Assembly (NCBI GenBank): GCA_024362935.1
Contig: JANCRA010000030.1
Location: forward strand, 5,358,596-5,422,595
Origin: Setophaga petechia
Lineage: Eukaryota > Chordata > Aves > Passeriformes > Parulidae
Length of the DNA stretch: 64,000 nucleotides
Direction: 5' to 3'
This document shows, in pieces, positions 1-11,950 of the stretch (positions are counted from its first letter, which is position 1; each line of letters begins with the position of its first letter). Both the position numbers and the translations under genes were made by a program. Under the pieces are notes generated by a model, which worked only from the letters and a program-made list of their open reading frames with translations, was not told the DNA's origin and made no database searches.

Positions 1-220
1 GTAAATCTCTGCTGAATTATTCCAGGCTCCTTTCAGCCTTAATTTTGAACCTGCATGGAAGCTCTGCTGTCTCCCTGTCATTCTGGAACACAGGGACTGG
101 CTGCACTGCTGAGTCTGCCCCTCTGCTCTGTGATGCAGGGCTCTGACTGACCCCTGTTGTGGTGGAAGGCAAGTGCCTGTGAAGTTCACACTGATTGGTT
201 TCTCTTGTTTGTTTCCCCAG

Positions 221-3200
221 GTGATTTCTCTGGCCAGCTTTTAGCTTATTTGAGTCTTGGTCCAATATTCATTATTGTTGGCTTTGTAACACTCATCATA
301 TTCAAGAGAGAGCTTCACACGGTGAGTCCTTCTCTCCCTTCCCAGCCTCTCCTTTTGACAGAAGTCTTTTCCTTTGTCACCTGGGGCTCCTGTATTCACA
401 CTTCTTTTTCTCTCTAAAAGGAGCAAGCTGAGGAAAGCCATCTTCCTGTCAGGGAACAGCAGGAGACACTTAGCACCCGTACCAGGTTAAAAGGCTGCTC
501 AGCCTTTTCTGACTTCTCTGTTACTCTGGTGTGTTTTGGACATTATCTGTCCAGAGCCATCGAGGGAGATGTCTGAGGAAGTACAGAATGCTGTTGCAGA
601 GTGGGAACACTCCCAAGATCCAGTAGGATCATAGCACTGGGCAGCATATGCAGGAAATGGTGTGTGTAACTCAGGGGGATGCACTTTCTTTGAACTACTG
701 AGGCAGAAAAGGGGATAAAAATAAAACCTAAAGCTTTCCAAGGGAGTAGATCTGTCTTTAAGGGCTGTTTTTCAAATGTGAGTTGAATACCAGGGGCAGA
801 AGAGACTTGTTTCAATCCAAATTCTTAAAATGCTTTTTATCTGCTCTGCCAGGTAGTTGGGAATCAGTGTCATGGATAAACTCCCGCTAGGACATATAAA
901 CCTCTTGGAGCATTTGTCCTCAATAAACAGATAAAACAAGGGCCACTGAAAGGATTTTGAGTGTAGGGCCACAGTGTCATGGGAACCAGTGGCCCAAGGG
1001 ACCTGGGAATAGGGAACTCTGAACTAGGGAAGGCAGCTGGACAGTTTTTGACAACTCAAAGGTTTTGTGTTGGCCCAAAAGAGAAAAGAAGGCAGAGTAA
1101 CTATTGCACAGATTTATAGGTTTCTCAATACAGGGATTTGCTTGGTGCTGGTAACAAGATGAGTGTTGAGGTGGATTCTCAGTTCTTCATGTGGGAAGTC
1201 ACCACTGGGCTGGAGAGGGACACTGGCTGCCTTGCAGCAGCCTGATCTGTGGCTCAGGATGTGGAGTGAAAAATTGCTTCATCATGTGGAATGGGACTGA
1301 GTGCTAAGGAGGCAGTGTCATCACCAGCTGGGAATTTGATCTCAGCAGCAGGACTAATTTAGGGGAGGTGTATGAACTGTGAAGTTGAAGAGCAAAAATA
1401 AATGCTACCGGGTCTGGCTTAGCTCAGAATGTGAATTCATCTTAGACTGAAGACAGCAGCTTCATGATGAAAATATTCCTAGAAGGAAAAGCCAGAAAGC
1501 CTAAAAAGTCACCTTTGTTTTAAACTATTTACCCAAATAACAGTGTCTGCACTCCCCCTGTTGGTCATTGGGAAAAGCCAGTTCCCAAAACCTGCCCTAT
1601 TAAAAAGGTCACTTTCTGCACTCACTGGTGCAAGGTGCTGGCAGAAGTGCCCTGCTGTGCCATTTTTGTCTTTCTGTGTATCAGCTGCTGAAAAGCTGCA
1701 TGTACACAATATGTTGCCAAATAGAAAGTGAGATGAAAATAAATGCTTTTCTTCTCAGGTATAGAATTTGGAAGCCATTGGTTTTAACTCTAGTAGTCAA
1801 AAAAAGAAAATTAGAAGCATAATGTTTGGGGTTTTGTGAACAGAGAGAGCCTGGTAAGTAGAAGGATCTCTTAGAGGGGATGACACAGCTGTCTTGCCTT
1901 CACAGATCTCTTTCTTGGGAGGGCTGGTGTTCAACGAGGCAGTGAACTGGTTAATAAAAAATGTAATCCGGGAGCCTCGGCCGTGTGAAGGTAGGGTGTG
2001 CCCCATGAGCGTGGTGGTGTCAGGGGAGTTTGGGGTGGAATGCTGACTGGGGGGAGTTACAGGGGTTTTCCCCCTTTGCCTCTCGTTGGCTGTGGATGTT
2101 TGGGTGTAAAAAGGCTGGCAGAGCCTCCTGAGCAGGGACATGTCCTGTGAACTTTGTGCATGCTCCAGCAGCATGGGCTGGCTTCACATCTGGAGTGTTC
2201 CAGCTGCTGACCATACCTTGACCATCTTCTTTTTTTCTTCTCTTCCCAGAAGCCCATTCAACAGTGACCACAAAATATGGGATGCCGTCCAGCCACTCCC
2301 AATTCATGTGGTTTTTCTCTGTCTATTCTTTTCTGTTCCTTTATTTAAGGTAAAAATTCCGGGTCAGGTTTTGGCTGTTAATATGTTGCAACACCTGAAA
2401 TGGGTGGCTCCCTTGCTGGGTGCCACTTGAGTGGGATAATGGAATTAAATCTGAGGGCCTGCACAATTTATTGTGGCTCGGGTGGGATTGAAGCATGTCT
2501 GTCTCAATCTGAATGCAGGGCTGGAGTTTCTTTTTCTAAGCTATAATGGTGCCACAGTGTGAGGGAGGAAGTGGGGGAAAAGGAGGAGAGATTTTGTCTC
2601 AGTTTCAGTGGGGTTATCTACCATCTTTTGGATAATACCAGCTGTCCACTTGCATGACTTTTTAGTTGACTTCTCTTACTGAGTATTGGGTTTACTTGTG
2701 CTTTAATGAAATTCTTGCTGGGGCATGGCTCTGGATGGAGGAAGACAAACTCACAGTTCCTCCTGGCTCTGGTGGTGATGCCATCATCTGTGGTGATGGC
2801 ATCACCACCATCCTCTGTGGTGATGTCCCTCCATCACCACAGTTCCTCTGGGTGATGGAGGGACTTTGTCTTGGCTCCCTGTTGCATGTGCTCAGCATGT
2901 GCCTCTCACATCAATGTGAGCATCCTGCCCTCCATCACAGCAATCCCTGTTCACAGCTGGAGAGAAGCACCTGTGGCTTCTTGGCTGCTCTTTAACTGCT
3001 GCCAGTGGGACAGATTGCTGCTGGGGTGGGATTGAGCTGCCCATGACCCCAGTGGAGTAAAGCTTTCCTAGGGTTTCAGAGGGAGGGAGGTGAGCAGTGC
3101 TGAGCTCCCTGCCCTGTGCTAATGGCTCTCCATCTCTTTCAGAATGCACCAAACAAACAACGCGAGGTTTCTGGATTTGCTATGGCGACACGTGCTGTCC

Positions 3201-6107
3201 ATCTGCCTCGTCACAGTGGCTTTGCTAGTCTCATATAGTAGGTATGGAGCAACTGTTTCTCTTCTGCTGTCACACAACCTCATGGCCTGTCCCAGCCAGC
3301 AGCCCTGGCATTCCCTATCCTGCCTTTCCCACCTCATTCTGCACTGCAGCTTTGTACAAGTGTTGCCATGAGACCCAATAAACAAAAGTGCTACGTGTGT
3401 GGTACTTCACAAGCATTTACAAAACCCCAGATCAGCTGAGCTTGTGCCAGTTCCCCACTGGCTCCAGTGCCATGCTCCATCCAGCCTCACTGCCTCACCC
3501 TCTTTCCAGCACTGAGTGTGGAGGCATTGCCCCATCTGGACACACCAGCATCTGCAGCATGTGGATGGCTACAGTTGATCAGTCCCCCTGTTTTGCTTGA
3601 TCATTAGTTAATCAAATCACTTGGAGCTGTTAGCTTGCAAGATTTAGTTGTATTGAGATGGATAAAGAAAATGGGACTGTGATTGTGATTTTTCTTTTTT
3701 TCTTCAGTAGATTAAATGTAAAGTGAGCTCCAGTGATTGGAAAAACAGACAAATTCAAGCTAGAAATAGGGTCACATTTTCCACAGGAAAGTAATTACCT
3801 GTTGGCACTGTATGCTACAGCTGATTACTTATTACTAATTATTTTAAAAGCCTGACAGGACAAATTTGTCAGAGGTATATGGTCTAATTAAAACAAAATT
3901 AGAGGAAATCAAGTGACCTATGTTAGACAGAAGGTCAGATAAGATGATCATAATGATATGTGAGCAAAAAGAATTTCAAATGTAGGTTGTGCACACATAA
4001 CAAGCCAACAGTGCAGCTTTGGGTGACTGCAGTCACAGTGAGCACATTGGTCATGCAGCCTCTGTACCTGTCACATTGGAGAGCCCCAAAATCACAAAAA
4101 AAAAAAAATGCTGTCCATGTTCTTAAAAGCCTTTAAGCCCCAGCTTTGGTGGCCTGGAGGAGACTTGTCCCATTACTGCCTTTGGAAAAGTCTCTTTTGG
4201 AACCAACAGTATTAGTTCTTCAGCTGATCCAAAGATGGATGAAGAAGAATGTGGAGGGTAGTTGAGTTAAGCTCAAACTAGAAGGTGCTCCAAGCTGAAA
4301 CTGCTGTAGCAGGGAAGAATTTTCCCCATTTTTTCCCTCCCAGTATTTTTGCCAGCTCTTTACTGAAAAAAGACACCCACTTTTAACATCTGGAGGATAA
4401 CTTGCACCCATGCCTGCGGGTCCAGTGACGCCTCAGCTCTTGATTCTTGGCTCCTTTTGTTTTAAAGCCTGTCTGGTGACTCTTTTCTTCCACTTCAGGG
4501 TTTATTTGCTTTACCACACCTGGAGCCAAGTCCTATACGGAGGTGTGGCAGGAAGCATCATGGCCATAGCCTGGTTTGCCTTCACACAGGAGATCCTAAC
4601 TCCCCTCTTCCCGAGGATAGCTGCTTGGTAAGGCTCTTTATTCTGTGGAGGTTTGTTATGGATGTTAGAAATGAGAATTCCTGGGCTCTGTCCCAGTTTT
4701 GCATACTGGCTGTTGTGTAACCGACTTTGTTCCTCCATGTTTTCTTGTGCATGCATATATACAAAGGATCATATGTCCTTGGTAAGGGTGGGGAAGAGGG
4801 AATTCAATCAGTTGCTACATTTTGTAAAGCCCTGCTAAAGCTGTGAGGTGTGGCAGCCTGCTGGAGGAGCTTTGCAAGACGAACAGCAGACTTTTCTTAA
4901 TGAATGTCTAATGACCCAGTCAAATTGCAGAGCTATTTACATGTAATGTAGTCTGGAAATATTGCATAAGGAAAGAAAAAAATGTTTTTTTAACATGTAA
5001 CAAAGCCTGAAGTGATAGAATAGTACTGTTAAGTAGAGCAGGTTTTGGTTTTGTTTTGGTTTTTTTTTTAATCAAAATTCCAGTGAAGGAAATCTAATTA
5101 TTTCCCCCTTTCTACCACATTGTCCTTTTTCAGGCCAATTTCAGAGTTCTTTTTAATCCGAGATACCAGCCTCATTCCTAACATCCTGTGGTTTGAATAC
5201 ACAGTCACAAGAGCAGAAGCAAGGTAAGTTCTGTTGGGAGTGGAGGAGCTGTTGCTGCTCTGACCTTTCAGATGCAGTTATTAATTAATTTTCTGATATG
5301 TAGCTGATAATTTTGTGCTGCTGTGGATAGAATAGCTCGAAGTAAGGAAATACCAAGTTGTGGGTTAACGACTGCATCTGAAAGGTGAGTCTGGAGAGGG
5401 TGTGATTCAAGAATTTAATCTCATTTAAGTAGCATTTCAGCTCCTTGGCTTATGGTTTTTGCAAGCAGTTGTTTATAATCTTGCATCCCCATGTGAGCTT
5501 GTGTACACTGAGGATGGGGTGGGTGTTCTGGGAGTGTGGAGAGTGGGAAGGAATTATCAGCTTGGTGGGTATGGCAGGGTCATGTTAGTTTTGTGTGCAG
5601 CTAAGCAGAGGCATACTTTAATCCTCCTGGATTTGCCTCTGGTTTGTTGCAGCCCCCTGGGATGGGCTGGGTGTGGTGGTGTTTGCAGGGGTCCCAGGAT
5701 GAGGGAAGAGATGAGAATCTTGACTGCATGTTTCAGAAGGCTGGTTTATTATTTTATGATATATATTATATTAAAAGAAAATTATATACTAAAACTATAC
5801 TAAAAAATAGAAGAAAGGATTTAATCAGAAGGCTAGCAAGGAATGATAATAAAATCTTGTGACTGCTCACAGCCTCGACACAGGTGGCTGTCATTGGTCA
5901 TCAAGTAAAAACAATTTCACATGCTGGGTAAACAGTTCTCCAAATCACATTCCAAAGCAGCAAAACATGGAGAAGCTGAAGCTTCTCAGCTTCTCAGGAG
6001 AAAAGATCCTTAGGAAAGGATTTTTCATAAAATATGCCTGTGACAGCTGGGTCCCTGTGCTGCCTTGCAGGAACAGACAGCGCAAGCTGGGTACGAAGCT
6101 GCAGTGA
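221..6107 (+). CDS. DOLPP1: Dolichyldiphosphatase 1, partial (first exon outside window)
   Basis: Integral ER-membrane phosphatase of the PAP2 family. It converts dolichyl diphosphate to dolichyl phosphate on the lumenal side, recycling the lipid carrier for N-glycosylation. Coding exons, all GT-AG: 221-321, 1906-1990, 2250-2349, 3143-3241, 4499-4627, 5134-5223, 6071-6107, and phases join without a break. About 212 residues are encoded here; the human protein has 238, so roughly 25 N-terminal residues lie left of the window. The segment after [13 protein letters not shown] is a transmembrane helix ([12 protein letters not shown]). The three phosphatase motifs are visible: K-x6-RP as KNVIREPRP, the PSGH-like PSSHSQF, and SR-x5-H as [12 protein letters not shown]. 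The final Asp of the PAP2 signature is Gln here, as I recall it is in mammals. The C-terminus is [13 protein letters not shown] solo LTR lies in the last intron, 25 bp from the final acceptor. Identification is by near-identity to the remembered human protein. Confidence 0.97.
2771..2809. repeat. Perfect 14-bp inverted repeat in DOLPP1 intron
   Basis: GGTGGTGATGCCAT at 2771-2784 is the exact reverse complement of ATGGCATCACCACC at 2796-2809, with an 11-nt loop. The surroundings (2765-2860) repeat GTGGTGATG/CATCACCAC units, so it is probably a degenerate tandem repeat that can fold into a hairpin rather than a dedicated RNA gene. Confidence 0.6.
5672..6045. mobile_element. Solo LTR of an endogenous retrovirus, 6-bp target duplication
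   Basis: A 374-bp AT-rich block starts TGTGGTGGTG and ends CCTGTGACA, the TG...CA ends of an LTR. It is flanked by identical 6-bp direct repeats GCTGGG at 5666-5671 and 6046-6051. No internal retroviral genes are present, so it is a solo LTR left by LTR-LTR recombination. Its text (GATGAGGGAAGAGATGAGAA near the start, GGATTTTTCATAAAA near the end) resembles an abundant passerine LTR family I recall, but I cannot name the family reliably. Six-base duplications are typical of class II (ERVK-like) integrases. An AATAAA at 5848-5853 could act as a polyadenylation signal. It sits in the last DOLPP1 intron. Confidence 0.85.
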
Positions 6108-8400
6108 CCAGGACCAGGGCGCTGTAACGGAGACAGACAAGAGCAGAGACCTGGGAGCAGCAAGGAGCCTTTTTACAGACGGACCAAAGGAACAGGCAGG
6201 GACCATACCCAAAACCTGAAAGCCTTTGCTCTGCTTTAGCAGCTAAGCTGGATGCTCCCTGATGCATGTGGGACCGTGCAGGAGTAGAAACTCATTTTGA
6301 ACACAGATGCACATGGTTGGATGTACCATCGTGTCTACGTCAGGGGAGGGGGGAGAAAATGCCTGGTGTCATGTTCGGGGGAGGGAAAACCAAAAATGAA
6401 TCCTTTCTGTGACTTTTTTTTTCAGCATGAAATATACACACTATTTATTTATTTTTTTAAATGGAACTATTGTTTATGGGGTGGGTGAGGCGTTGATTGT
6501 GTGTTTTGCTTTTTTTTTTTTACTTTTTTTTGGAAGAAGATGACAAAACTATAATCTCAAGCTGGTCATGTTTAATTAGGGCTTCTAATTCTTACATGGT
6601 TCTTAAGAGGGAGGGGAATCTAGGAGGGGTGATCAAGACAGAAGGGAGAAGAAGACTTTCTGCAGTCAGTTTGGGAGATCAAAATCAATTCCAACTGTAC
6701 TTTGTACAGACAAAAAGACAGACTATAAAGATCTGATTTTTAACACTAGTGACAGTTCTGCAGGGAATCCTGCACGGATACCAGTTAAGGGGAGTGTGTG
6801 TGTAAAACAAAGGAAAAACACAAATATACTGACTCTTATTTTTTTCCACTGCTGCTCCTGTTGTGTAATTAGCAAGAGTGTCCTTTTCAGAATCTCTTCT
6901 AGGTGGCAAGATTATCATACATATCTCACATTTATTCCATCTCTTCCTTTATACTTTTATTATCTCAGGGTTGCTGTGATCTGTACAGCTTTTGTTGTAC
7001 TGAGTGTGCCGAGGGCACTGGGAAGCCCATTGGTTATAAGCAGTGCTGTGCTCCACTGAGAGTCAGCCCAAAGCCTTACAAAATTCAGTTGCTGGTCTCT
7101 GTCTTAAGCACTGGATTTTTTTTTTTCTGTTAAAGCTTAAAGGAGGGATTTTTATGAATGAATATAGTGACAACCACAAAAGAACAAGGCAAATGACTAA
7201 TAACTAGCTCAGCTGCTCTCTGAATTATTCCTTGAAGAGCCCTGTTAGACTCCATCCAAGTAGGGAATTTATCCTAGCAGAGGCTCCATCACAGTAGCTT
7301 GGTTGGGGTTCTGCAGCTGTAACCTTGAATGCTGAACTCCTACCAGCAAGTTTTGCTCTCCATCCTTCTTCCGTGGCGGTTGTGGCGCTCTGGGTGCTGT
7401 GTCTCTGTGGGAGTGTGCCTGCCATCTCTGTGTGCTGGTGATGCCTACGACCTCTGTGAGCCATCAGTGACCTGCCAAGGGCTATTCTCAAAGTGCTTCA
7501 GGGCTGTGCATGGACACTTGCTGTATTTCTAGTATATAATGCAGCAGTTCAAGTGTAACTACAGAGAAGTATTTATTCAAAGCACAATTGACTTGAACTT
7601 TCACAGATAAAGGACAGCTTCTGAACTGGCTCAAAGGTCATCGGTGTGCCTTCGATGCAGTCATGAGCAGAGGTAAAATGACTGTCACATCTCAGTCTTG
7701 CTGCTTGTTTTACTATCTCCACTTTAATCAGACTCCTGCATTATAAAGCTGCTTGAAGTCAGATTTTTTTTTTTCTGTTCATCCTGGTTATTTTTTTTTT
7801 AAGTTTTCATCTGTGCCTGTTGCTATAGGAGTTTGTGTGTTTGTGTGGAGCTGCTGTTGGACACTCAGAGTGTAAACTGTAGAAAGTGACCCTGATTCAG
7901 GAGATCAGGAATGAAGGCTGTTAAAATTTCTGTGTTTAAATAGCTACGGGTAGTAAATTATCTGTTTTCAGTTGGTACAACAAAGTATATATATATAAAT
8001 TTTTTAAGAACTGTTTAGCATAACATAAGCAATCCTGTGACATCTGAAGCACGGGATCTGCTTTGAAGGTGCATCATAATCAAGAGGCATCTTGCAGCTT
8101 TCACAAGGACATTTGATCTGCCTTAGACCAGCTCTGTTGGGATGAGACAGGACATCAGGCAGGTCCTGTGACATCGTGGTACCATATGTTTCAGTTTGAA
8201 AACTGGTACTTATGTCTTGCAAAACCATTCATTTTCTCTTTATATCTTTTGTAAGTGCACTGACAAAGCCAGAACAGAGATCACACCTCTCTTCCAAGGT
8301 TGCAGAAGGAGTGGATTGTTTCAGGAGTGGCTTAGCACTTCCCCAGCCTCTCGAGCTGTTATGACAGACTGCTGGAAGAAATAAATACATGGCAACACCT
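6108..8400 (+). other. DOLPP1: Probable DOLPP1 3'UTR
   Basis: No further coding exon is seen after the stop at 6105-6107. The first canonical AATAAA on the + strand after the stop is at 8380-8385, and a second is at 8548-8553, followed by T/G-rich sequence. This implies a 3'UTR of about 2.3-2.5 kb. The stretch is AT-rich, with T-tracts near 6413-6470 and 6511-6530 and a short TA repeat near 7987. The real cleavage site could be earlier at a non-canonical signal. Confidence 0.5.
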
Positions 8401-11400
8401 ACTGAGCATAGGGAAGAGGGTTCATCTCCTCATGGAGAGCAGTGCAGTGTAAAAAATTGTTCCACTTCATGTTGCCTTCAAACCCAAGCTTCCTACAGTA
8501 ATTCTTAGGAGTGAGGGAGAGGAAGAAGAGCTCTTGTAAGACACTGTAATAAACTCTCCTCTGTTCTCTCTGAATTGTTTGTAATCTGCATCTTCTGCCT
8601 ACTTTTGCTGTACCTTTTCAGAAATCTTTGCAATACTTGATATACAGTAGAAATTCCTTAGTGATTCCATGGATTTTCTTAACTAAATGGTGCTGTGCAG
8701 GAAAAAGATTTGAGCTCTGCCTTACTATCCTACACTTGTATGAAATCTCCTGCCACTAGTTTTCTGAAATTGAATGTTTTCTTTGGAATATGTGGCTTTG
8801 CAAGCAGATGCTTTCTCTTCCTCCCCTGTACTCAAGGGGGCTGGATGGAGATATGACAATAAAAGGAAGGTGACAGAATGCTGTGGTTCACTGTTCTTGC
8901 TGTCCCCACACAATCATTGTCCCATTTAGGGCAGTTATGTAACTTCTGCAGTGTTTAAGGAGTTTTAAGCCTTTTTGTAGCGTTTATCCATTTATTGTGT
9001 CCCAGTTTATTCAACAAACATTTCCAAACTTTGCATGACATAGATCCCACTACCCAACAGTATTTAACACAGCTAACCAGCAAAACATGCAACACTACCA
9101 GGCTGTGTCAAAAATTGCACTCACCCCAAGAGTTATCTGAATATTTTCAGTCTATGAGTTTCTGAAATAATTTGTTCCAAATCAGTAGTTTTTCTGGAGC
9201 TTTAGTTTCTTCTACTTAATGTGCCTTTAAGACAATGGGCATCTCTTGATAAAACAATCAGAAACAGAGAGTATTCAGTAAGTCAACAGTGAAAAAATCT
9301 TGAAGATACAAATCAGAAGGACATCACATTTTAGGACTTGTACAATAAGAAAAGACTTTTTAAAGGAAAAACCTTGTAATGATTTTAGTGTCTTTCAAGC
9401 ACTTTAAAAATCAACCTCATTCATCTGAATTTCAGCTCTGTGTTTTAATAAGGATGCATTAGGTGGTTTATGAATCTTGTATCTCTTTCAGTCTGCTCCC
9501 TGCAGCTGTACTCTGCTGAAGCCAGTGGGATGTCCAGATTTAGTTCCAGAATAGATCAATCCAATCTTCTGAGGTACAGTCTTCAGCAGCACATGCTTAT
9601 GCTTAGTCTTTAATAGGCACTTTGCTTTGAGAGCCTTCCCCTTTGAGACAGAAATGGAAAAGGGCCAGTCTCAAATACTTCAGTGGTGCTACTTGTGCTT
9701 GAAGGCATTGCAGACATGGAAAAATAATTCATCCCCTGGTAACAGAGGCTGATTCAGTATGGGGGGAGGATTACTTTGGCAAAATGAATATTTTTTTCCA
9801 TGTAAAAGGCTCCATAAATCCAGATGTCATTCCAGTAAGGTTTGTTCTTGTCTGTAGTATTTACACAATCATTTAGTTTGATAATACTGAGTATCCTCTT
9901 GCAGTTTTCAGTCTGATTGATACAGAGGAATCACCAGAGCAGGGATTTCTGCTTGCAGGTCTGTAGTGCTCCTATTAATGTTTTTAGGCTGTCTCACTCC
10001 ATTCAGGATTCTTCTAAAAGATCAACTAAATCCATGTAGATGATGTGAAAGTGGCAGTTCAATCAAGTTCAATACAATCACTGGCTGTGCAGGTGAGTTT
10101 CAATTAAATTTTCCTCTTTTAAGGTATGTTATTAGGTATAAGATAGAAGCTTTGAAATAACATCCTTTCAGGAAAAAAAAATGCCAGAGCATTGGCATGT
10201 ATCTTTTGAGAAACAAATAGAATTAATTTTTCTTCTTTTACTTTAAAAAGCTTTAGTGCAAATTTGTTCATATATGTTCATCAAGGCACTTTGATCATGT
10301 CCCTTGCAATTATTTCCTGTTAACAACACAGGCCATCACACTCCTAATGCTTCTTATTTATGGTGACATCCCAGCAGACACATCTTGAAGGGTGTGCAAT
10401 TTAAATACAGAATTCCTACTGAAGAAAGAGCACTAGAATTCCTTATTACCATATGGTTTTACTAAATAAAATCTAGTCAGGAGCTTGGGTTCTGACAGAT
10501 GGGTTGGAAGTAGTTCCTATGCTACCATTGTATGTTAATGTTTATATATAATCTTTTACTGTCTCAAGTTTGTCAACTGAACATAAAACAGTATCATATG
10601 AGATCATTCTCTCACAGAATAAAGCTGACACAAATTGGAGTAGTATTTCAGTAAGAAATAACTCCCCAGAGTGGCAGAAAAGGTGCTGTGCAGGAACAGT
10701 GCAGAAAAATAACCTACATCTTTCTTCCTGTTTTTCAAGATCTTCTGCCTTGTTACAGCAGAGTGAAAGAAGGGTTTCTGCAGCTGTTTTTCCTTTGCCC
10801 TTTAACAGATTTCAACTCTGTGGGCCAGGAATGGAAGTATGTTCTGGAGTTCCTGATCAGAAACATCCTTATTTGTCCACAGCTTGGGCATAACATTGTG
10901 CACAAAAAGCTGTTTCTGAAAGCAAGGTGTAAAACCACATTGGGTTAATGTGTGTGTCCTGAAGGACATCAGGCATGTGGCTTGTTAATAAAGAGTCAGC
11001 ATCTTTTTCTTTTCCTCAGCTCCAAGGTAAGGAACAATGGAGCAAGTGTCAAGCTAAATGCCTAGGAAATTCCTTCTCATCTCTGCAGATGTGAAGGTAC
11101 CTAAAGCCAAAGCTGGCAAAACTTACATGAGGAGAGTTTTGTAGAAGCTTTATGGGGAAAAAGCTTAAAGCTGAGCTGGATGATCAATGGTAGGACCATG
11201 GCAGGAAACTTAACAAAAAGCCCAGAGCAAGAACAACAACAAAAATAACCTGAAACAGTAAAAATCACCTTAGTTTGTATCAAGTCATGTCCTGTTGTTA
11301 AGAGGGTCAGTGTAAGACGAAGGAGATCCCAGTATCCTGAACAAGGGGAAGGGAACATTCTAGTAGAGGCTGTACTGGTTGGAGTGCCTGGGATAAGCAG

Positions 11401-11950
11401 TGCAGTGTACTCTAATGAGACTGGATCTGCTCTGGCTGAACTTCCTTCTCCCCTTGCTGAAGTTGAATGATGAGGCTTTGCTGGAGCAGTAGAAAAATCT
11501 TCAGTCAAGACTGGAAGATGCTCTTCAGAAGATGAAACCAGGAAAAAGACTTGGTCTTACAGTAGTTCTATCATACAATAATCATTCCCTGCTTCTCATG
11601 GACAAGAACTACCTTCCTCACCAAATGGATTTAGACACTGGCAAGGACTGTGCTTTCTGTACTCCCTTACAGCAGTTTTCATTAAAATCATATTTGCGTC
11701 CTCTTTGAGGACAGGAAGGTGCACTTTGCATTGATGGGAGAAGCCCTCTCAGTTCTAACTTTGGTTTGAGGCAGTGTCTCCTCTCACTACAGAGTCTGAT
11801 GTCTGTGGGTGACTATTCTGTACCATCTTGCTGAAAACAAATGGTAGATATCTCCTTAGGTTCCAGGGCAAGCTGTTCTCTGAATCATTTTCTGAGGAAC
11901 TGGGAGCTTCAGTGCATCAGGGATAGCCCATTTAACTGGGGGTTTCCCTC
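8401..11950. other. Region between convergent DOLPP1 and CRAT stops
   Basis: AT-rich sequence with no convincing coding exon on either strand. It must contain the CRAT 3'UTR (- strand, from 11950 downwards). I find no canonical AATAAA for CRAT until the reverse-strand copies at 9006-9011 and 8991-8996, so the CRAT 3' end cannot be placed. I see no recognisable transposon. Confidence 0.6.
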
